Source: Atkinsonella hypoxylon (Eukaryota; Ascomycota; Sordariomycetes; Hypocreales; Clavicipitaceae). Taken from it: 64,000 nt of DNA. Made by a program: the position numbers and the translations under genes. The stretch's first letter is position 1. Every line of letters begins with the position of its first letter. The stretch is taken from contig JFHB01000003.1 in the NCBI GenBank assembly GCA_000729835.1, positions 372,001 through 436,000 on the forward strand. Direction: 5' to 3'. The notes under the pieces were generated by a model. The model was not told where the DNA came from, searched no databases, and saw only the letters and a program-made list of their open reading frames with translations. Positions 48,397 to 61,200 of the stretch are shown here, piece after piece.

Positions 48397-49216
48397 ATGC
48401 CCAAGTCTGCCACCTTCGGAGCTACTAGTTAGTTACCTCATGTTCGTCCAAGGTCAGACAGGTAGGCCTGGGATCCAGCCTCGCCAAGCAGTACGCCTCG
48501 AACCCAAGCACGTCCGTGTACGGAACCGCACGATCAACCCAATGCCCCGTCGGGTTTCCCAGACCAGATCAAGTGGCTTACGGTCGATCTGATGAAAGAA
48601 ATCCGTTGGAGACGACATTGTGAAGCAATTGAACCCTGACAAGTCGCTATCTACTGTTGTAACTGGCTCTCCAAACATTGCCATGTCACAATTCTCTTTA
48701 CGCTTTTGATTTTTTTTTTGATTCTTCAAATTATATATCGCGTCCCGTGGGCAGCCTGGACGTGAAGGAGAAGGAGATCATTGTGAGCATCGTCCATCCT
48801 GGATTCATGCGCACGGAGATGACCAAGGGCGTTGGGTACGACAAGCATTGGGATGACGGGGGAGGTTGGCGCTCCCTGGACTTTTCTCCTCTTCGTCTGC
48901 TTCTTGTCCGGAATGAGACGGCTGTATGGCCAAGATGCTCACGATGATTGCTTCCTAGCGGTAACCCCGGATGAGGCAGCTTCTTCTTCTCTCATTGACT
49001 GGATTGAGACGCTGGACATGAGCAAAAGCGGAGAGGCGGAGAGTATTGGGCGCCGAGAGGTCCTGGTAAGCATGGCATACGACATGAAACCACGCAAGCT
49101 CTCAATGTTGCTAACTTGCTGTTTTGTGTGTGTCCCTTGCAGGAGATATTGGTACTGCTGACGCCACTCTTCACTTTGGCAAGAACCTGCCGACGCCTCT
49201 TCAGCTGCCATGGTAG
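48397..49216 (+). pseudogene. Decayed short-chain dehydrogenase/reductase
   Basis: Fragments of one SDR protein occur in order but in several frames. They run: MPKSATFGATS then a stop at 48430; LAKQYASNPSTSVYGTA from about 48477; then, after a one-base shift, FPDQIKWLTVDLMKE, and after another shift DDIVKQLNPDKSLSTV. Next comes a gap, then VGSLDVKEKEIIVSIVHPG and GYDKHWDDGG, then VTPDEAA and DMSKSGE, an 8-bp insertion-type shift, YWAPRGP, and finally DIGTADATLHFGKNLP ending LQLPW with stop at 49214-49216. Two introns keep good signals (48865-48958 and 49066-49142). The stretch that should hold the catalytic YxxxK and its surroundings is missing, replaced by a short T-rich segment near 48700-48740. 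Members of this family reduce or oxidise small carbonyl or hydroxyl compounds with NAD(P). This copy cannot encode an active enzyme. The 3' part is far better preserved than the 5' part. Confidence 0.8.
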
Positions 49217-51365
49217 ATGTTGGACACCTGAAGTATATGCTATTTTGCTTTTTATACTTCACCTGCTGGACGTATGAGCATTTACAAAGTCATCCAGACT
49301 AGGTAAATGGGTCATTCACGTATTGCCTGTTTCTATCAATCCCCAAATTGTGTGAACCGCAATATCTAACGTTGAGAAAGCCGCATAGTCCATACCCGTA
49401 GTTGCCACTTTTGTTTCCTCCGTGCATCTAGTCGGGTGCTTCCAATTCATGTCCGAGTCTAGCATGGTCTAAAGGCAATTGACCGCTCCAACGGAAGAAT
49501 CTATCTTGTTTCTTTTGTCTCTCTCCCTCTCCTCCCTCTCCTCCCACCCCTCTTTTCCCCTTCATCACTGTTCTGCTTTCAGCTCCCCAGAGCTAATTTG
49601 TTTGTCTTGTTCGTCCCCGAGCCAGCACTGTCGTCGGCTTCGTCTTGTCTAGCCATAGCCTCTATAATAGCCTAAACTTGTGAGTCCAGAAAAGCCCAAC
49701 AATAAACAGGAGGGGTATCCCTTGGTACAGCAATTATAACACAGTGACAAAATCCCAGCAGAGGATTGGGCCATTCCCCCTGCTGCTTCCTCAACCACCA
49801 ATGCCCCTTCCATCAAGGAGGATTCCCCGCTTAGTCCTTCCTTCAAGTTCTGGGTCAGATTAGATTGAAATGTGTTGGTCGCCAGACAATAATTGCAACG
49901 CGGCCACGCCCCCAAAATTGTTCAGTTCAGTTGGACCCCGCTATACCATTTGCGACAAAATGGCCCTGGTATTGTCAGGTAGCACAACTTTTTATCCTTC
50001 GTCCTGTACATGGAATGATCCCTCTCACGGCCACGACAGAGAAAACTCGTTTGCGGTTATGCAGCAGCAGACATTTTGATATATTGGAGCTGTGTGTTGT
50101 GAAGAACAAGAGCTGTTCGTTATTTTTGGGACAGATGCCCAACTTTTTCTGCTGAGTTTCCTGCCGAGCTCATTGGGCAGAGTGACAAGACAGGGTCTAG
50201 TGTAGTAGTAGTTATCTCACTAGTATTTCCTCCAAATTGACGGGTGTAGGACCTAGTTACGGCGTCGTTGATTGCGATGGAAATATACTGCTGACGACGG
50301 TTGTACGAACATTTCTAATCTGTTGCGGGTAATGGTCAAGCTGTCGAAGACCACTCGTAGTCGAGTTCCTTTCCTACGTATATTCTGATGACTCTCGCCC
50401 GCCATAATACTTTCAACGCTAAAAACAGCAGTTCGCCGGCTCTGTTGCTGGCGCAACACAGATGCCTCCAACGCCATCTAAGAGTCTAAGACGTCAGACT
50501 CAGAGGAGGATGGTGGACCAGTTGCACCACTAGGCAAATTAGCGGCCGTGCGTTACATATGAATTGCCGTGAAAAAAAATCAACGCAACGAGACCGGGAG
50601 ATGGTCACGTGACTCGTTAACTAGTAGGCATAAAAATAGGCAACAAAATAGCTTATTTTTTTTTAACAGATGGACAATAATCTCGGTAAATGAATACGAG
50701 ATGCCCATGGCAGTTGAGGTCTCAACTGCAACTGCCCAACTGCCACCAGCGTAACAGAGAGCGAAGGAGCAGCATTGACTGTGTCCAAAATGGAGCTGGC
50801 AACGGTTCTTTTGGCTGCTCAAGGGAATAATTTCAATACCAGCATTTGACAGTCGAAATTGCGACGCACCTGCTCAGGGTGCGGACTTCCGTAATCGCTT
50901 GCTAATTATAAGAATACGACGTTATTGGGGGAGCTAGCGCCAGGTCAGAGCCCAAGACATGAAAGCCGTACCGACATTCAATTCAGGACAGTGGAACGAG
51001 CCGTGGTCGGAGATGGAGAAGACGAGGCATGAGATTCGTGGAGTGGTTAATTACCACGGGCGAGACGCTCGAGGACCCCAGATGCATGATGATGAATTCT
51101 AACGACAGAGGCGGACGAGGATGAATGAATGGATGAATGATGGTGGACGGAGGTTCGTAGGGACGGTGAAGAGCCTGGGGAAACTTGCCCTTTTTGCGTC
51201 AAAAATTCCCAGGCGCGGCAGGAGCAACTCAAGGGTAAAAAGCTGAAGAGGTCCAAGGCGGAAACAGCATCTTTGAATGGCTGGGTCCTTTTGAGTCCTT
51301 TTGGGTCCTTTGGAGTGAACTTGTCCAGTGACGCCAGATGCTTTGTTGACCATCAATTTGTCGTA

Positions 51366-51410
51366 TCATCATCATCATCCATCCATCCATCCATCCATCC
51401 ATCCATCCAC
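51366..51410. repeat. (ATC)n and (CATC)n microsatellite
   Basis: A few ATC units followed by about eight CATC units. Confidence 0.9.
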
Positions 51411-51614
51411 CAAGCAACTGCCACCCGTCGACTAGCAACGTTGTGTCGAGTTGTTTGAAAGTATTCCATCTATCACTATCATCGAAGCATACGTACAGGA
51501 TACAGTTTTGCCCGACGCATCGCTCAGAGCCCTCATCGAGTCCTTACGGCCACAAATGATTCTGCGCTTCAGCCCCATCTCGTAATCTACATGCTGTACT
51601 GGTTACTGGTCAAG

Positions 51615-51653
51615 CCACAACACCAGGCCACAACACCAGGCCACAACACCAGA
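51615..51653. repeat. 13-bp tandem repeat (CCACAACACCAGG)n
   Basis: Three near-identical copies. Confidence 0.85.
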
Positions 51654-53047
51654 CCACCCTGGCAGCCACCAAGGCTCGTGTTTCAAAAGGGAGTCTTGTT
51701 CTGTCGGTGATTTCTCTTATAATTAAAAGCGGTCCCGAGCGTTACAGTAATCTGGAATTTCAACGCAACAGAGCAATCAGAACGACGAGTTTGGTATAGC
51801 GTTGAGGTCTTCGCCGCAATAACACATCCGTTATCATTCAATTGTGTCATCGACCCTCGTTCCATCACCCTGGGTGTGTTTTCCAAACGTTATCCACAGT
51901 CCGGCGAGCCGCCTTCGGCAGGATTGCCAGGCTGCAGGACCAAAAAAACGCACGAAAGGTTCAACTACTGACTGCATCATCCATTTTGTCCAACAAATCC
52001 ACCCAAGTACGAAGTACCTCCCCCTGGGTGCAACCGCAGCTATAAGCGAGAGCCAAAGCCATCGAACCGCCCCAACAAGCGTCGTGGACATTTTAGTCCA
52101 CCATTTGCCAAGACCTGACGCCATTATCCTCAGGCCATATTCCATCGGCCTCGTTAAAGCTGGCCTCGAAACCATTGGCATTTACGGATCTTGCGCCGCC
52201 TTCGACTACTCTCGGGGAAACACTACAAAGGATCGGGGCGGAAACATTTGTTCGTGACTTCAGCCCACGTACTCCGTACCCAACACCTTCATAGACCCAG
52301 CGTGGCCTTCTAGACCCTGAGCGTGGCCTGCTCAAAGTCCAAAGGGGCCTCCCCCCATCTTTCCTTCAATTGCTACACAACTTGACAACCCCTCCCCGTC
52401 GACTTTTGCACCTGCGACGACTTGGAATAGCACACGACTCTGCATCTGCTGCAATCACGGTGACGGCGCGAGCTGCTTGCGGCGACTTACCGTCCTCAAA
52501 AAGCCCTGGGCGTTCTACAACGTTCTGTTCCACTTGTACGGCTTGGATCGCCCAGGTGAAAGGGGCAATTGCGAAGCACCGGCAACCGCGGTCAAGTAGT
52601 ACCGAAGCCTGATCGTCGTCAAACAGCTCTTTTGGTGTCAGAGTTGGTGTGCGTCAATCAGCATTCCCGCGACGTTTGTACCTCCATCCTCTCTTTTCGA
52701 GGCCCATTTTCGCCAAACGTCGACACCAAGACCTTGCGACGCGCCTGTTGCCACTCACCGGCCCATTTTTGCGATTGTCGGCATTGATTGTCGATCCGCA
52801 CCTCAATTCGCTCGCTCTTCCCTCAACCGCCCCCTTGGGATTTCATAGCAAGGCCCCGCCATCCACTGGTTGTTGTAGCCGCCCTTGGGCATGAAGCCAG
52901 GTTTTTGCATTAACGCTCAAAGAATTGGACCATCTGCCAAAAGACGTCTCTGCTAGCAACAGTCCAACTAGACCTGGATTGTAGCTCCTTGCTATTTGCT
53001 GGAATCAATCTGTCACGCGCGTATTTTGCTGCGCTCAACCAGTCAAA

Positions 53048-55100
53048 ATGTCACCTTCAGGATCATTCCAACAAGGTAAGCTTTACTCAACAGGTGCTGC
53101 ATGTGGTGTTCCTCTCGCTATGACCCCTGGCAGGCAAACCTGCCAAGGGCGACGGCAGAGTGTTGTTTTGGTGCTGCATTTGCTCCCAACAAATGGTTTG
53201 TCCGTATCCTTTTGTCGCGCACTGCTTACCCGCCCACCCACGGAAAAGCATGGCTCTCTGTTGTGTCATGTGGGAAGGGAGGAGATTGTCGTGTTTCAAG
53301 TCCTTGGACTGGTGTGCACGCGTTTCAATCGAGCCCTGGAACTGACTGACATCTCTCTCTCTTGCACAGGGCAGCAACCCTCTCCTGTATCGTCCGCCCA
53401 TTTATCCTCAAACAATCCCTTCCGCAATCGCGCCGCGTCTCCAGCCAGTTTGGACGCTGCATTCGCATCCGCAACCACCTCTCCGTTCGATGATAGCAAA
53501 AGCAGACAGAGACCGGTCTCACGAAATCCCTTTCTAGATCATCCACACCGGCCTCTCAGTTCATCAGGCTTTGCAACCACGAAGTCTCAGCATAATTCAC
53601 TATCTGCTGAAGACATATTCGTACGTATCTGCCATCTTTGTGCACCCATGAAGACGAAAAGCAGCATTCTTTTCCAGTCTAAAGCAACATAGTGCCATCA
53701 CCTCAATGCTAACCCTCCTAATTCTTGCCACCCAGGACTCATTGACTCTTGATGACAGCATGCCTAACGACAAACTGCCACCCGCCCTGACCGCCCAGCA
53801 AAGGTCATCAGAGCAGCCGCCTGTTCTTCACCCTGTTGAAGCGCACTCGTCCAACAATAAACATCGATTAACCCGGTCACAAGAAGAGGCATTAAGAGCA
53901 AGAAAACCGCCACCTGGCCCTCGCGGAAACGCTTCACGATCGCCTCACCGCCGGCCACCTCCACAGCGTCGGCCTCGACGAAACTCGGATTCCTCAGTTA
54001 TGGACCTCAATGCTCAGCCCATTACGCCCGAAGAAATGAAGATGATCGAGGCAAAGCGCCTTCGCGACCGGCAACGCGAAAAGGCAGCTCGTGAGGGTCG
54101 GGAGCCTCGAGAGGGCCGGGACAAGGACCGAGAACACAAGTCAAGGAGCAAATCTGGGCGTCCGAGCAAGCGAATGGATGTAATTGATCAGCTGGATGCA
54201 ACAAGCATCTACGGCACTGGGCGTAAGTTTTATTGCACTTTTCACGGTAAATTACCCGTGACTTGGGTTGGCTAACTAAACATGCTTTTCGCAGTTTTTC
54301 ATCACGATGGGCCGTTTGATGCCTTGAACCCTCATCGAAACCGAAGCAGTCGTCGTGCTCCCATGGAAGCGTTCCCCAAAGATTCCCTCAACAACTCCCT
54401 GGGTGGTGCTGGTCCCCTGAATCGTAATCCAGATCATGCGCAATTCATGGGCAACGGAAATGATGAGGCTTTCCGCGATTATGCCGCGGGCACCAAGAAC
54501 AAGAACGGATACAATTATCCAACTTCTTCATCAGAGCCCGTGATATTCGATCCAATTGCGCGAGGCGAAGTGGTCCACGGCGACGAAAGCTATGGGCTCG
54601 GTACAACCACATTTCTTGAGGGCACACCTGCAGCGCGAACTGCCATCGCCAGGCGACAAGCAGAACAGCAACAGGAGACAACGGAGGGGGGCTTGCAACG
54701 TAAAAAGTCATTGGCACAACGCATTCGTCACATAAACAAAGGCTCACGTGAGTTCGCACCTTCTGGGCGACTGACAAATCCCGAGGCTGTACGTAGCAAG
54801 CGATCACCAGATGCTATGCCCACGGCATCTAGCGTTGGTTATGAAGCTAATCCGTTCTTTGCTGAATTCAGTAAAGGAGAGGAGAACATTACTGTCAAGC
54901 CTCGGGAGAGAACTATGTCTCCTGTCAGTCCTCCATCTGGGCCTCGCCGTATGTCGGGCTCTGTAATAGAGCGCAGAGCCACGGTGGATGCTACTACAAC
55001 CTCGGAGGATGCAACTTCTGTGAAACCCTCTGGCCTCCTAGGGCGCATGAAGAGCTTGAAAGGTGGACGAAGACCTAAGAACTCAGATACCGGAGCTTAG
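53048..55100 (+). CDS. pal1: Pal1 cell-morphology protein
   Basis: Exons 53048-53075, 53370-53620, 53736-54222 and 54295-55100 give 523 residues, all junctions in phase. The Pal1 core word FHHDGPFDALNPHRNR begins exon 4 (about residue 257), followed by RRAPMEAFP, the family hallmark. The rest is basic and probably disordered, with a KR/E/D-rich stretch at about 200-245. Three NPF words (NNPF, RNPF, ANPF) match the motif bound by EH domains of endocytic scaffolds. By family, Pal1 acts at the cell cortex and early endocytic sites and supports polarised growth and cell shape. Intron 1 is 294 bp, a multiple of three and free of stops in the reading frame, so a retained form would add 98 residues. 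Introns 2 (115 bp) and 3 (72 bp, branch GCTAAC) are ordinary. Confidence 0.9.
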
Positions 55101-56157
55101 CCTGCAGTCCTTGGAATGGCGTCGCAAAATGCCACATAGACATGGTGTGGATTAGCTCATCCCCCTGTACTGTATGTAGCCTAGCTGCTGACGGAAAGCC
55201 TGCAGCAATATTTCATTAGACCGCCAGGCACTGATAAAAACCTTGTAATGGTTGAGACCGACCTTGAAAATGAGCGCCACGAATTCCCCGAGCTGCCGAT
55301 ATGTATCTGGAGTTTCAATTTGAGAGGAATAACTTCACCGGTACCGGAAATTTCTGAGCATAAACGAAGGCTTCTACCAGGACTGTGATTTTGAGAAGGA
55401 CAAGCAGGATAGCTCAACAACAAGTTGTAGCAAGGATTTTCAGGGCTTAGGGGCAAGGATTTTCGAGACTGCTTGACCATGAATGATTGAGATTGATCTC
55501 ACGGAGAACCTCACTGTACTGGAGGGCAAGGATGATTGGAGTTGGCGCTTTAGGATTAAGAGGCATCATTGCCAAAGAAACAGACCTAGGCAGATTGCTA
55601 TGATCAACATGCGTTTGATGAAATACCTGTCAATGCAACATGATGTGAAAATTGGTGTTTTTTTGGGCCACAGCCAAATACAATTAGGCGAGAGTCGAGA
55701 TGTCGTATCATGACGAGGCCACGCAGAAGCACCGCTACGTTGCCAACACCAGTGACTATGGGCCATGAGTCTGGGAATAGAGCCATAGCCGTTGTGGCCG
55801 AGAATGCGGTTGGGTGTTGACATTTCCCATCTTGGTCTTGGTCGCCCTAGGCACATCTAAACATCTGATTTGGGTGGGTGCATGTACGTACGCAGCCTCA
55901 CGTCCCATGTCCATCCAACTCAACTTGGAACGTTTAATTCATCCATCAGACGAAGGCCGTACGAATGAAAACACCGATTTTCCCACTAGGTCAGAAAAGC
56001 AAAAAAAAAAAAAAACCACTTATTATACGTCCTATTCACCGTCCTTCTTATCAGATGAAAAAAGGGTCGCATCTTGTTTGAAAAAATAAAAAAATGAAAA
56101 AAAAATAAAAATAAAAACCTGCCCGATGAACCCCAGTTTTTTCCACCTCTGAGAAAA
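55101..56157. other. Intergenic region between Pal1 and the RecA-like gene
   Basis: No gene seen. The last 160 bases before the RecA-like ATG are very A-rich (runs near 55999-56014 and 56080-56117). Confidence 0.6.
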
Positions 56158-56378
56158 ATGGACCCCTCGTCCCAAGCGAGCAGCCATTTCGGCCTCTCGC
56201 CAACTTGCGCGTCAGTACTGGCGCAGAGAGAAGTCCAGAGACGGAATCTGCTGCGCGAGATAGGGGCCTGTAAATCGGGATGCAGCGAGCTGGACGACTA
56301 TGTTTTGCAGAGCGGCGGGTTCGAAAGAGGGTGCGTGGTGGGCGTGAGTGCCGAGGAGGAGAGCACAGGTGTGACAGT

Positions 56379-56415
<37 letters not shown>

Positions 56416-57350
56416 AAACGCTGGATTTCTTTTTTACATGAATGAGCGCCGCCGCTTACCATTCTTGCTAGTTGGGCCTGCAGGTCCTCTCGAGGGAACT
56501 TTTGGATCGTCCGTCCGGCAGGGCTCTCCTCGTGACGCCGAGGCCGGTTTCCGAAGTGCTGCCCTCTCTGCGCGATAGCCTGCGGGCGCAGATGGGCGCG
56601 GGCGCGGGCGAGGGCGAGAACCGCCTGACGAGCTGTCTGGACAGGGTCATGCTCTCGTGCGTGTTTGACATGGACGGCCTGTGGGAAGTCCTCCGGGACG
56701 TGGACAGCTCGCAGGCAGGCGACACTTCCGCAGACGAGGTCCGAGACAGCGAGGAAGAAGGAGAGGAAGAGCGTGAGCGTCCGTCAAGCGACCTCCCGTC
56801 CGTCATCCTCGTCACCCATTTCTCCATGCTCCTCTCCTCCCTCTTCACCCAGCGCGACAGGGACGCCGCGCACAGGACGCTCTCCCTCCTGGACGCACAC
56901 CTGCGCTACCTGTCTCGCAACCTCGCCTCGAACCCGCTCGTGCTCCTCCTCAACTCGGTAAGCGACCTCTCGCGCCAGGACGTGTCGCCCGCGAGGCAGA
57001 GGAGGGGTCTCGACGCGTCTCTCCAGAGCATATTTCGCCCGCCGCTGCTTCACATCCCAGGGTATACCGCCTCGAATCTGTACCGCAGGACGAAACCTGC
57101 TTTCGGGCTCGTCTTCACCCAGCTTCTGGACTTGCATTTGCTGTGCTCGAGGGTGCCGAGGACGGGGGACGATGCCGATGTGGCTTGGGGCGCTGGTGAG
57201 CGGCATGGGGAAGCCAGGTTCGTGACTATCGTGGAGGTGTTGATGGACGACATGGGCTTGTGGCAGGGCAAGAGGGGGCCTCGGCTGAGTAGGGAGCAGA
57301 GATGGACGGCCGTGGAGGTTGCGATGGGAAAGATAGGCGCTGCCATGTAG
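56158..57350 (+). CDS. RecA/RAD51-paralogue-like protein with degenerate ATPase motifs
   Basis: Exons 56158-56376 and 56472-57350 give 365 residues. The order of elements follows the RAD51 core: a short N-terminal region, then CSELDDYVLQSGGFERG (as in the SGxxxLDxLLxGGxxxG lead-in of RAD51 paralogues), then VVGVSAEEESTGVT in the Walker A place, VILVTHFSML in the Walker B place, LVLLLNSVS in the place of the L2 region, and KPAFGLVFTQLLDLHLL, like the C-terminal GLVWTQLVD words of paralogues. Walker A lacks the GK[ST] lysine and Walker B lacks its aspartate, so ATP hydrolysis looks unlikely. By analogy it could be a structural partner in homologous recombination; I cannot say which known paralogue it matches. 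The 95-bp intron has a GTAGGT donor and carries a long T run. The exon junction gives GVTLGLQVLS. Confidence 0.65.
56381..56412. repeat. Poly-T tract in the intron of the RecA-like gene
   Basis: A run of about 31 T beginning four bases after the donor GT of the 95-bp intron. Confidence 0.85.
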
Positions 57351-58231
57351 GGTCTACAAATGACGATGCTTAAAACTGAGGAGAGAAATTGAACCTTCCA
57401 TCTTTCGAGTCAAATGCTTTGTTATCACGCCTCCACAACCCCAAACACGTTGTTGTGCCCAAAAGAACACAGCTCGACGTACGAAAATTGCAAATAATGA
57501 CCACCTCAAGCCGTCCTCCTTCAATTGTCTTTCTTTGATCCCGCCCATACGCCCATGCTCTCTTCCGAATTATCCATCTACTTTCCCCACTGCCCTTCTT
57601 ACTAAACGCTCGGTCCCGACTCAATCTTGCCATCTCCGCCCTCTCGCCCTTCGTCACTCAATATGTCCAAACTTCGGTGAAATAAAAGAGGGAGAAAGAG
57701 GTCTGACAAGGAGAAAAAAAAAACAAAAAACATTCGGAAGCGTGGATCTGAGTCATTGCTCCCTTTAGGAGAATCTCTCGGGGCTACGCACGCATGGCCA
57801 TGTATCCCACGAAAAGGGAACATAATATGGACAATGACGTCAGGCTGTGCATCAAGCTTGTCACAACCAGCTTGTTCTTTTTTGTAAAGTACCTCACAGC
57901 TCTTGGCGTGCCTAAGGAACCTCACATGCCACGGCAGAAGTACCCCAGAAAACTATAACCATAAAGGTAAACAATATAACGCTGCAAACCGAGGTTGGTC
58001 CTCCCAATCGAGAAGGAAATAGTAACGAGGCAATAAACAGGGCTATCGCCGGCTGTGGAGAAAGTAAGATATATGTGGTATTAAAATAGCCGGTTTCCCA
58101 GAAACTGCCAATTCAACAGCTAGACTCCTATGGTTCCCCAAAATGCTCGACAGCTCCGATTCAATGTCGTATGGTTCCCCAATAAGTGGCTCTCTGCACA
58201 CTCGTTACCGACATCTTCGGACACACGAGCC
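57351..58231. other. Convergent intergenic region
   Basis: Shared 3' flank of the RecA-like gene (plus) and Rom2 (minus). Nothing further is recognised. Confidence 0.6.
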
Positions 58232-61200
58232 TCATGGGTTTGGTAGATGTGAAGAAGGTCCACCAAGAACTTGAGATCGTCGATCACTCTTCCAAAAGTC
58301 AATGGCTTCAACAACATCCTCCCCTCGTTCATCTTCATATGCAAATAATATCTAGCGCAAACATTTAGTAAATATGTGTGTGGGGACCCAAAAGTAGAAC
58401 AATGTGAGACAGGCATACCTCATGAGTACTGCTGTGAAGCATGCGAATATTTTTGTGAGGTACAATATGTACAGCACCATTTTCAATGTTGCGCAGCTCG
58501 ATAAAATTGGGCTCAAAAGCAAGGATCCAAGGATAGCTGAGAGCAAAGCTCTGAGGCGTGCCTTCCCAGTCGATGCGCCACTCAGGTCGAGCTCGCCAAC
58601 CGTTGCGGTTAACAAAGAACGAAAACTCGGAATAGTTGAGCAAAAATTCGCCATTGAGACGTTCAATATGGATGGGTCTGACGTTTTCCTTGCGAGCAAC
58701 AAAGTCCAGGGAGGTATCGGCCTGGTCCAGCAGGGACTGTGTTTCCAACGTCTCCAACGATACGACCTCGAAACCTCGAGCACATGCCACGCAAAGTTTT
58801 GACTTGAGGAAGTGAACGGATGAAGACTCGGTAGGGATGTAGAACTCCTTGAAGGGTTTCAACTCATCATGACCACCAGTCATGAATTTACCCAAGCCTT
58901 TCTGTTTCTTGCCCTTGGTCATGGCGTCATTGGGCTCAAAGACCTTGATCGTAGTTGATAACGCGGACGATTTGACGCAGCACACCAAGTGCCTGCCCAA
59001 GCAGATACCAGTCCTGAAGAAGCTGCAGTGATTTTGAATCTTCTTTGGCCTCTTGGTCGTGGCAGGCTCATCGGGATTCAGTGCCGTCACGGAGTAAGAT
59101 TGCAAAGTTTTGTTGGACAGGATCAGCAACAACTGGTACTCTTCCAATATGTCGATCTGGGTCACGTTGGGAGTCTCCAGCACTCGCCTTGGGACCTGCT
59201 CTTTATTTTTGCGATCAGACAGGTAGACACCATTGTCTGTACCATACAAAAGTTTTCGGCCGCCGTCTGTACCTCGTGGTCAGTTGCGTTCATTCCCAGG
59301 AGTTAATCAATGGCGGACAGACTTACCGAATGGTGAAACACAGTTGATCTGGTTGGTACCCACAAAGAAATTGCTCGAGATGATGGTCGTGTTGAAGAAG
59401 TCCGCACGAGCGCGGAGGCGCTGCTGTGCATTGGCAATAAACTCTAACCACTTTTTTCGAGCAGCCTGGTTGGAAGCATAAAGCGACAATTCATAGCCTG
59501 CCTTGCCCAGGTGGCGGAATGTGATTGGCCATCCTTCACCCTTCTTGGTATCAGCACTATTTGTCCTTATTGATGGTATCAAGCTGGACGAAGAACGCTT
59601 CATGCCCTGCCCGGGAATAACCTCATCCATCTCGCGAATGGCCAGCAACTCCAGGGGAATCGGCCGCCGGTACGCTTTGATTTCCTCAGTCTTGCCATTC
59701 TGCTTGATACGCACCAGGAGGACAGCATGATCAAATAGGAATGCTGTGATCTCGGCGGGGTCTGTAGGAGATTTCTTGAACTGGCTCTTGAACACTAACT
59801 CTCGTCCATCTTCGGTAAGCCTCAGATCGACTCTTTCGTTGGGTCGGAATCGTAACTGCTCGTGGAGTCGCCGCAGGTTGAACCTGTTCTCCGCCTTTCC
59901 AGACTCGGCGTTAACTCTGCCAAGGAGGTCGCGAATCATAGTCAAGACCTTGGGGATATCCTCCTTGTCTGGATTACCGTCCTCCGTATATTTCAGTACA
60001 TTCTCCAAAAGCAGGGGATATCGAGCTAGACGGGTGGTAGGCTTGGTGAGATATCCATTGAGCTCCAACTTCCTTGACTCCTTACGCCGCTCAATCTCGT
60101 CCACGAACTTAGCAAAGAAAGGATTGATAGATCGCTCATTCTCAAATTCGAATTTGCCCTCCAGTTGCCTGGAACCATACCATATGAAGGGCTCAAATTG
60201 GGGCACATACTCGAGAAAGACGTCGCCAATGTTGTGGACAATTGGCTCTTTTTGTTGTCGATTGGTAAGCGAAGAGGCGAATCGGGAACTTACAGTGTGG
60301 ATGCTTGGATGATCGACAATATTGCTAAAAATGTTCTTAACAACCTTGTCGCGGCGTTGCAGCGGGATTGGTGAGGCCTTGGACCGCAGCGGCAGAATCC
60401 AGAAATCGCGCAGATACTCAAGATCCTTCACAAAGTCTCTTTCGGTGTAGCATATCTCCGAAATGACTTCCTGACGCTTCTTCTCGCGTTCATCGACGGC
60501 ATCAGCAACTTCTTTGGGAACGGAGTTGATCCAGAGTTTTTGCTCATCCGTCTGATCCACTTCGTCGTCGTTGACATTAGCGGCGTCGTCTTTTCGCAAG
60601 CCCGGATTGATCTTCAGGTTAAGCCTAGAAACTTGTTCCAGACGTCGGGGACAAGCAATTGAGTAGCACAGCTGATCCCTTGTGCAAGTTGGCGAATAAC
60701 ATTCCGACAACAACACGAAAACTCCATTCACAGGCGGTTTGTCTTCGGGCTCCTCCATCAAGCTTTCCCTAAACTGATACATCTCAGCCTGCGAGTCTCG
60801 CAACCTGTGCTCGTAGGTGACATCATGAAAGAATTTCTGGGCATCGAGGGCTCTGCCGAGAAGTAAGGCCAAATTTCGATCCGTCGTTCTAATAATATAC
60901 GAGAGGACGTCTACGGCCTCCGAACCGCTAAAAGCATTCTTGTACGTGAGCTCGTTCTTTGTTCGATCCCCAGTGATGATCTTTCGACGGAAGCATTCGG
61001 CTACCCTCGACAACAGCGCCGGGTAGACCAGGGGCGGCCGAATTTTCGTCGCCGTGTGTGGCCGCTCGCTTTCGACAGACTTGCTCCTGGATGGTCTACC
61101 AACAAGCGTAGCCGCCTCGGATTCTGCTATTGTGGATGTGGCGGTCGAAGCTGTGGACATTGTCCTACTGTGCTCCGGAAGGCCAGTAGACGAAACCATG

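Larger units (their letters stand above)
49217..53047. other. Long intergenic region upstream of Pal1
   Basis: No supportable gene. Holds a CT-rich run (49500-49560), a short tandem repetition of TTTTGRGTCC near 51288-51312, a CATC array (about 51366-51410), a 13-bp array (51615-51653), a TACTCCGTA half palindrome (52270-52278) and a CT/CG-rich leader-like stretch (about 52370-53040) that is probably the Pal1 promoter and leader. Confidence 0.5.

Noticed and set aside
60246..60293. A GTAAGT...AAAAAGAG segment inside rom2 that looks like an additional intron
   Set aside because: The encoded residues (SSRFASSLTNRQQ) fit the expected DH-domain sequence, and the likelier acceptor would break the frame.
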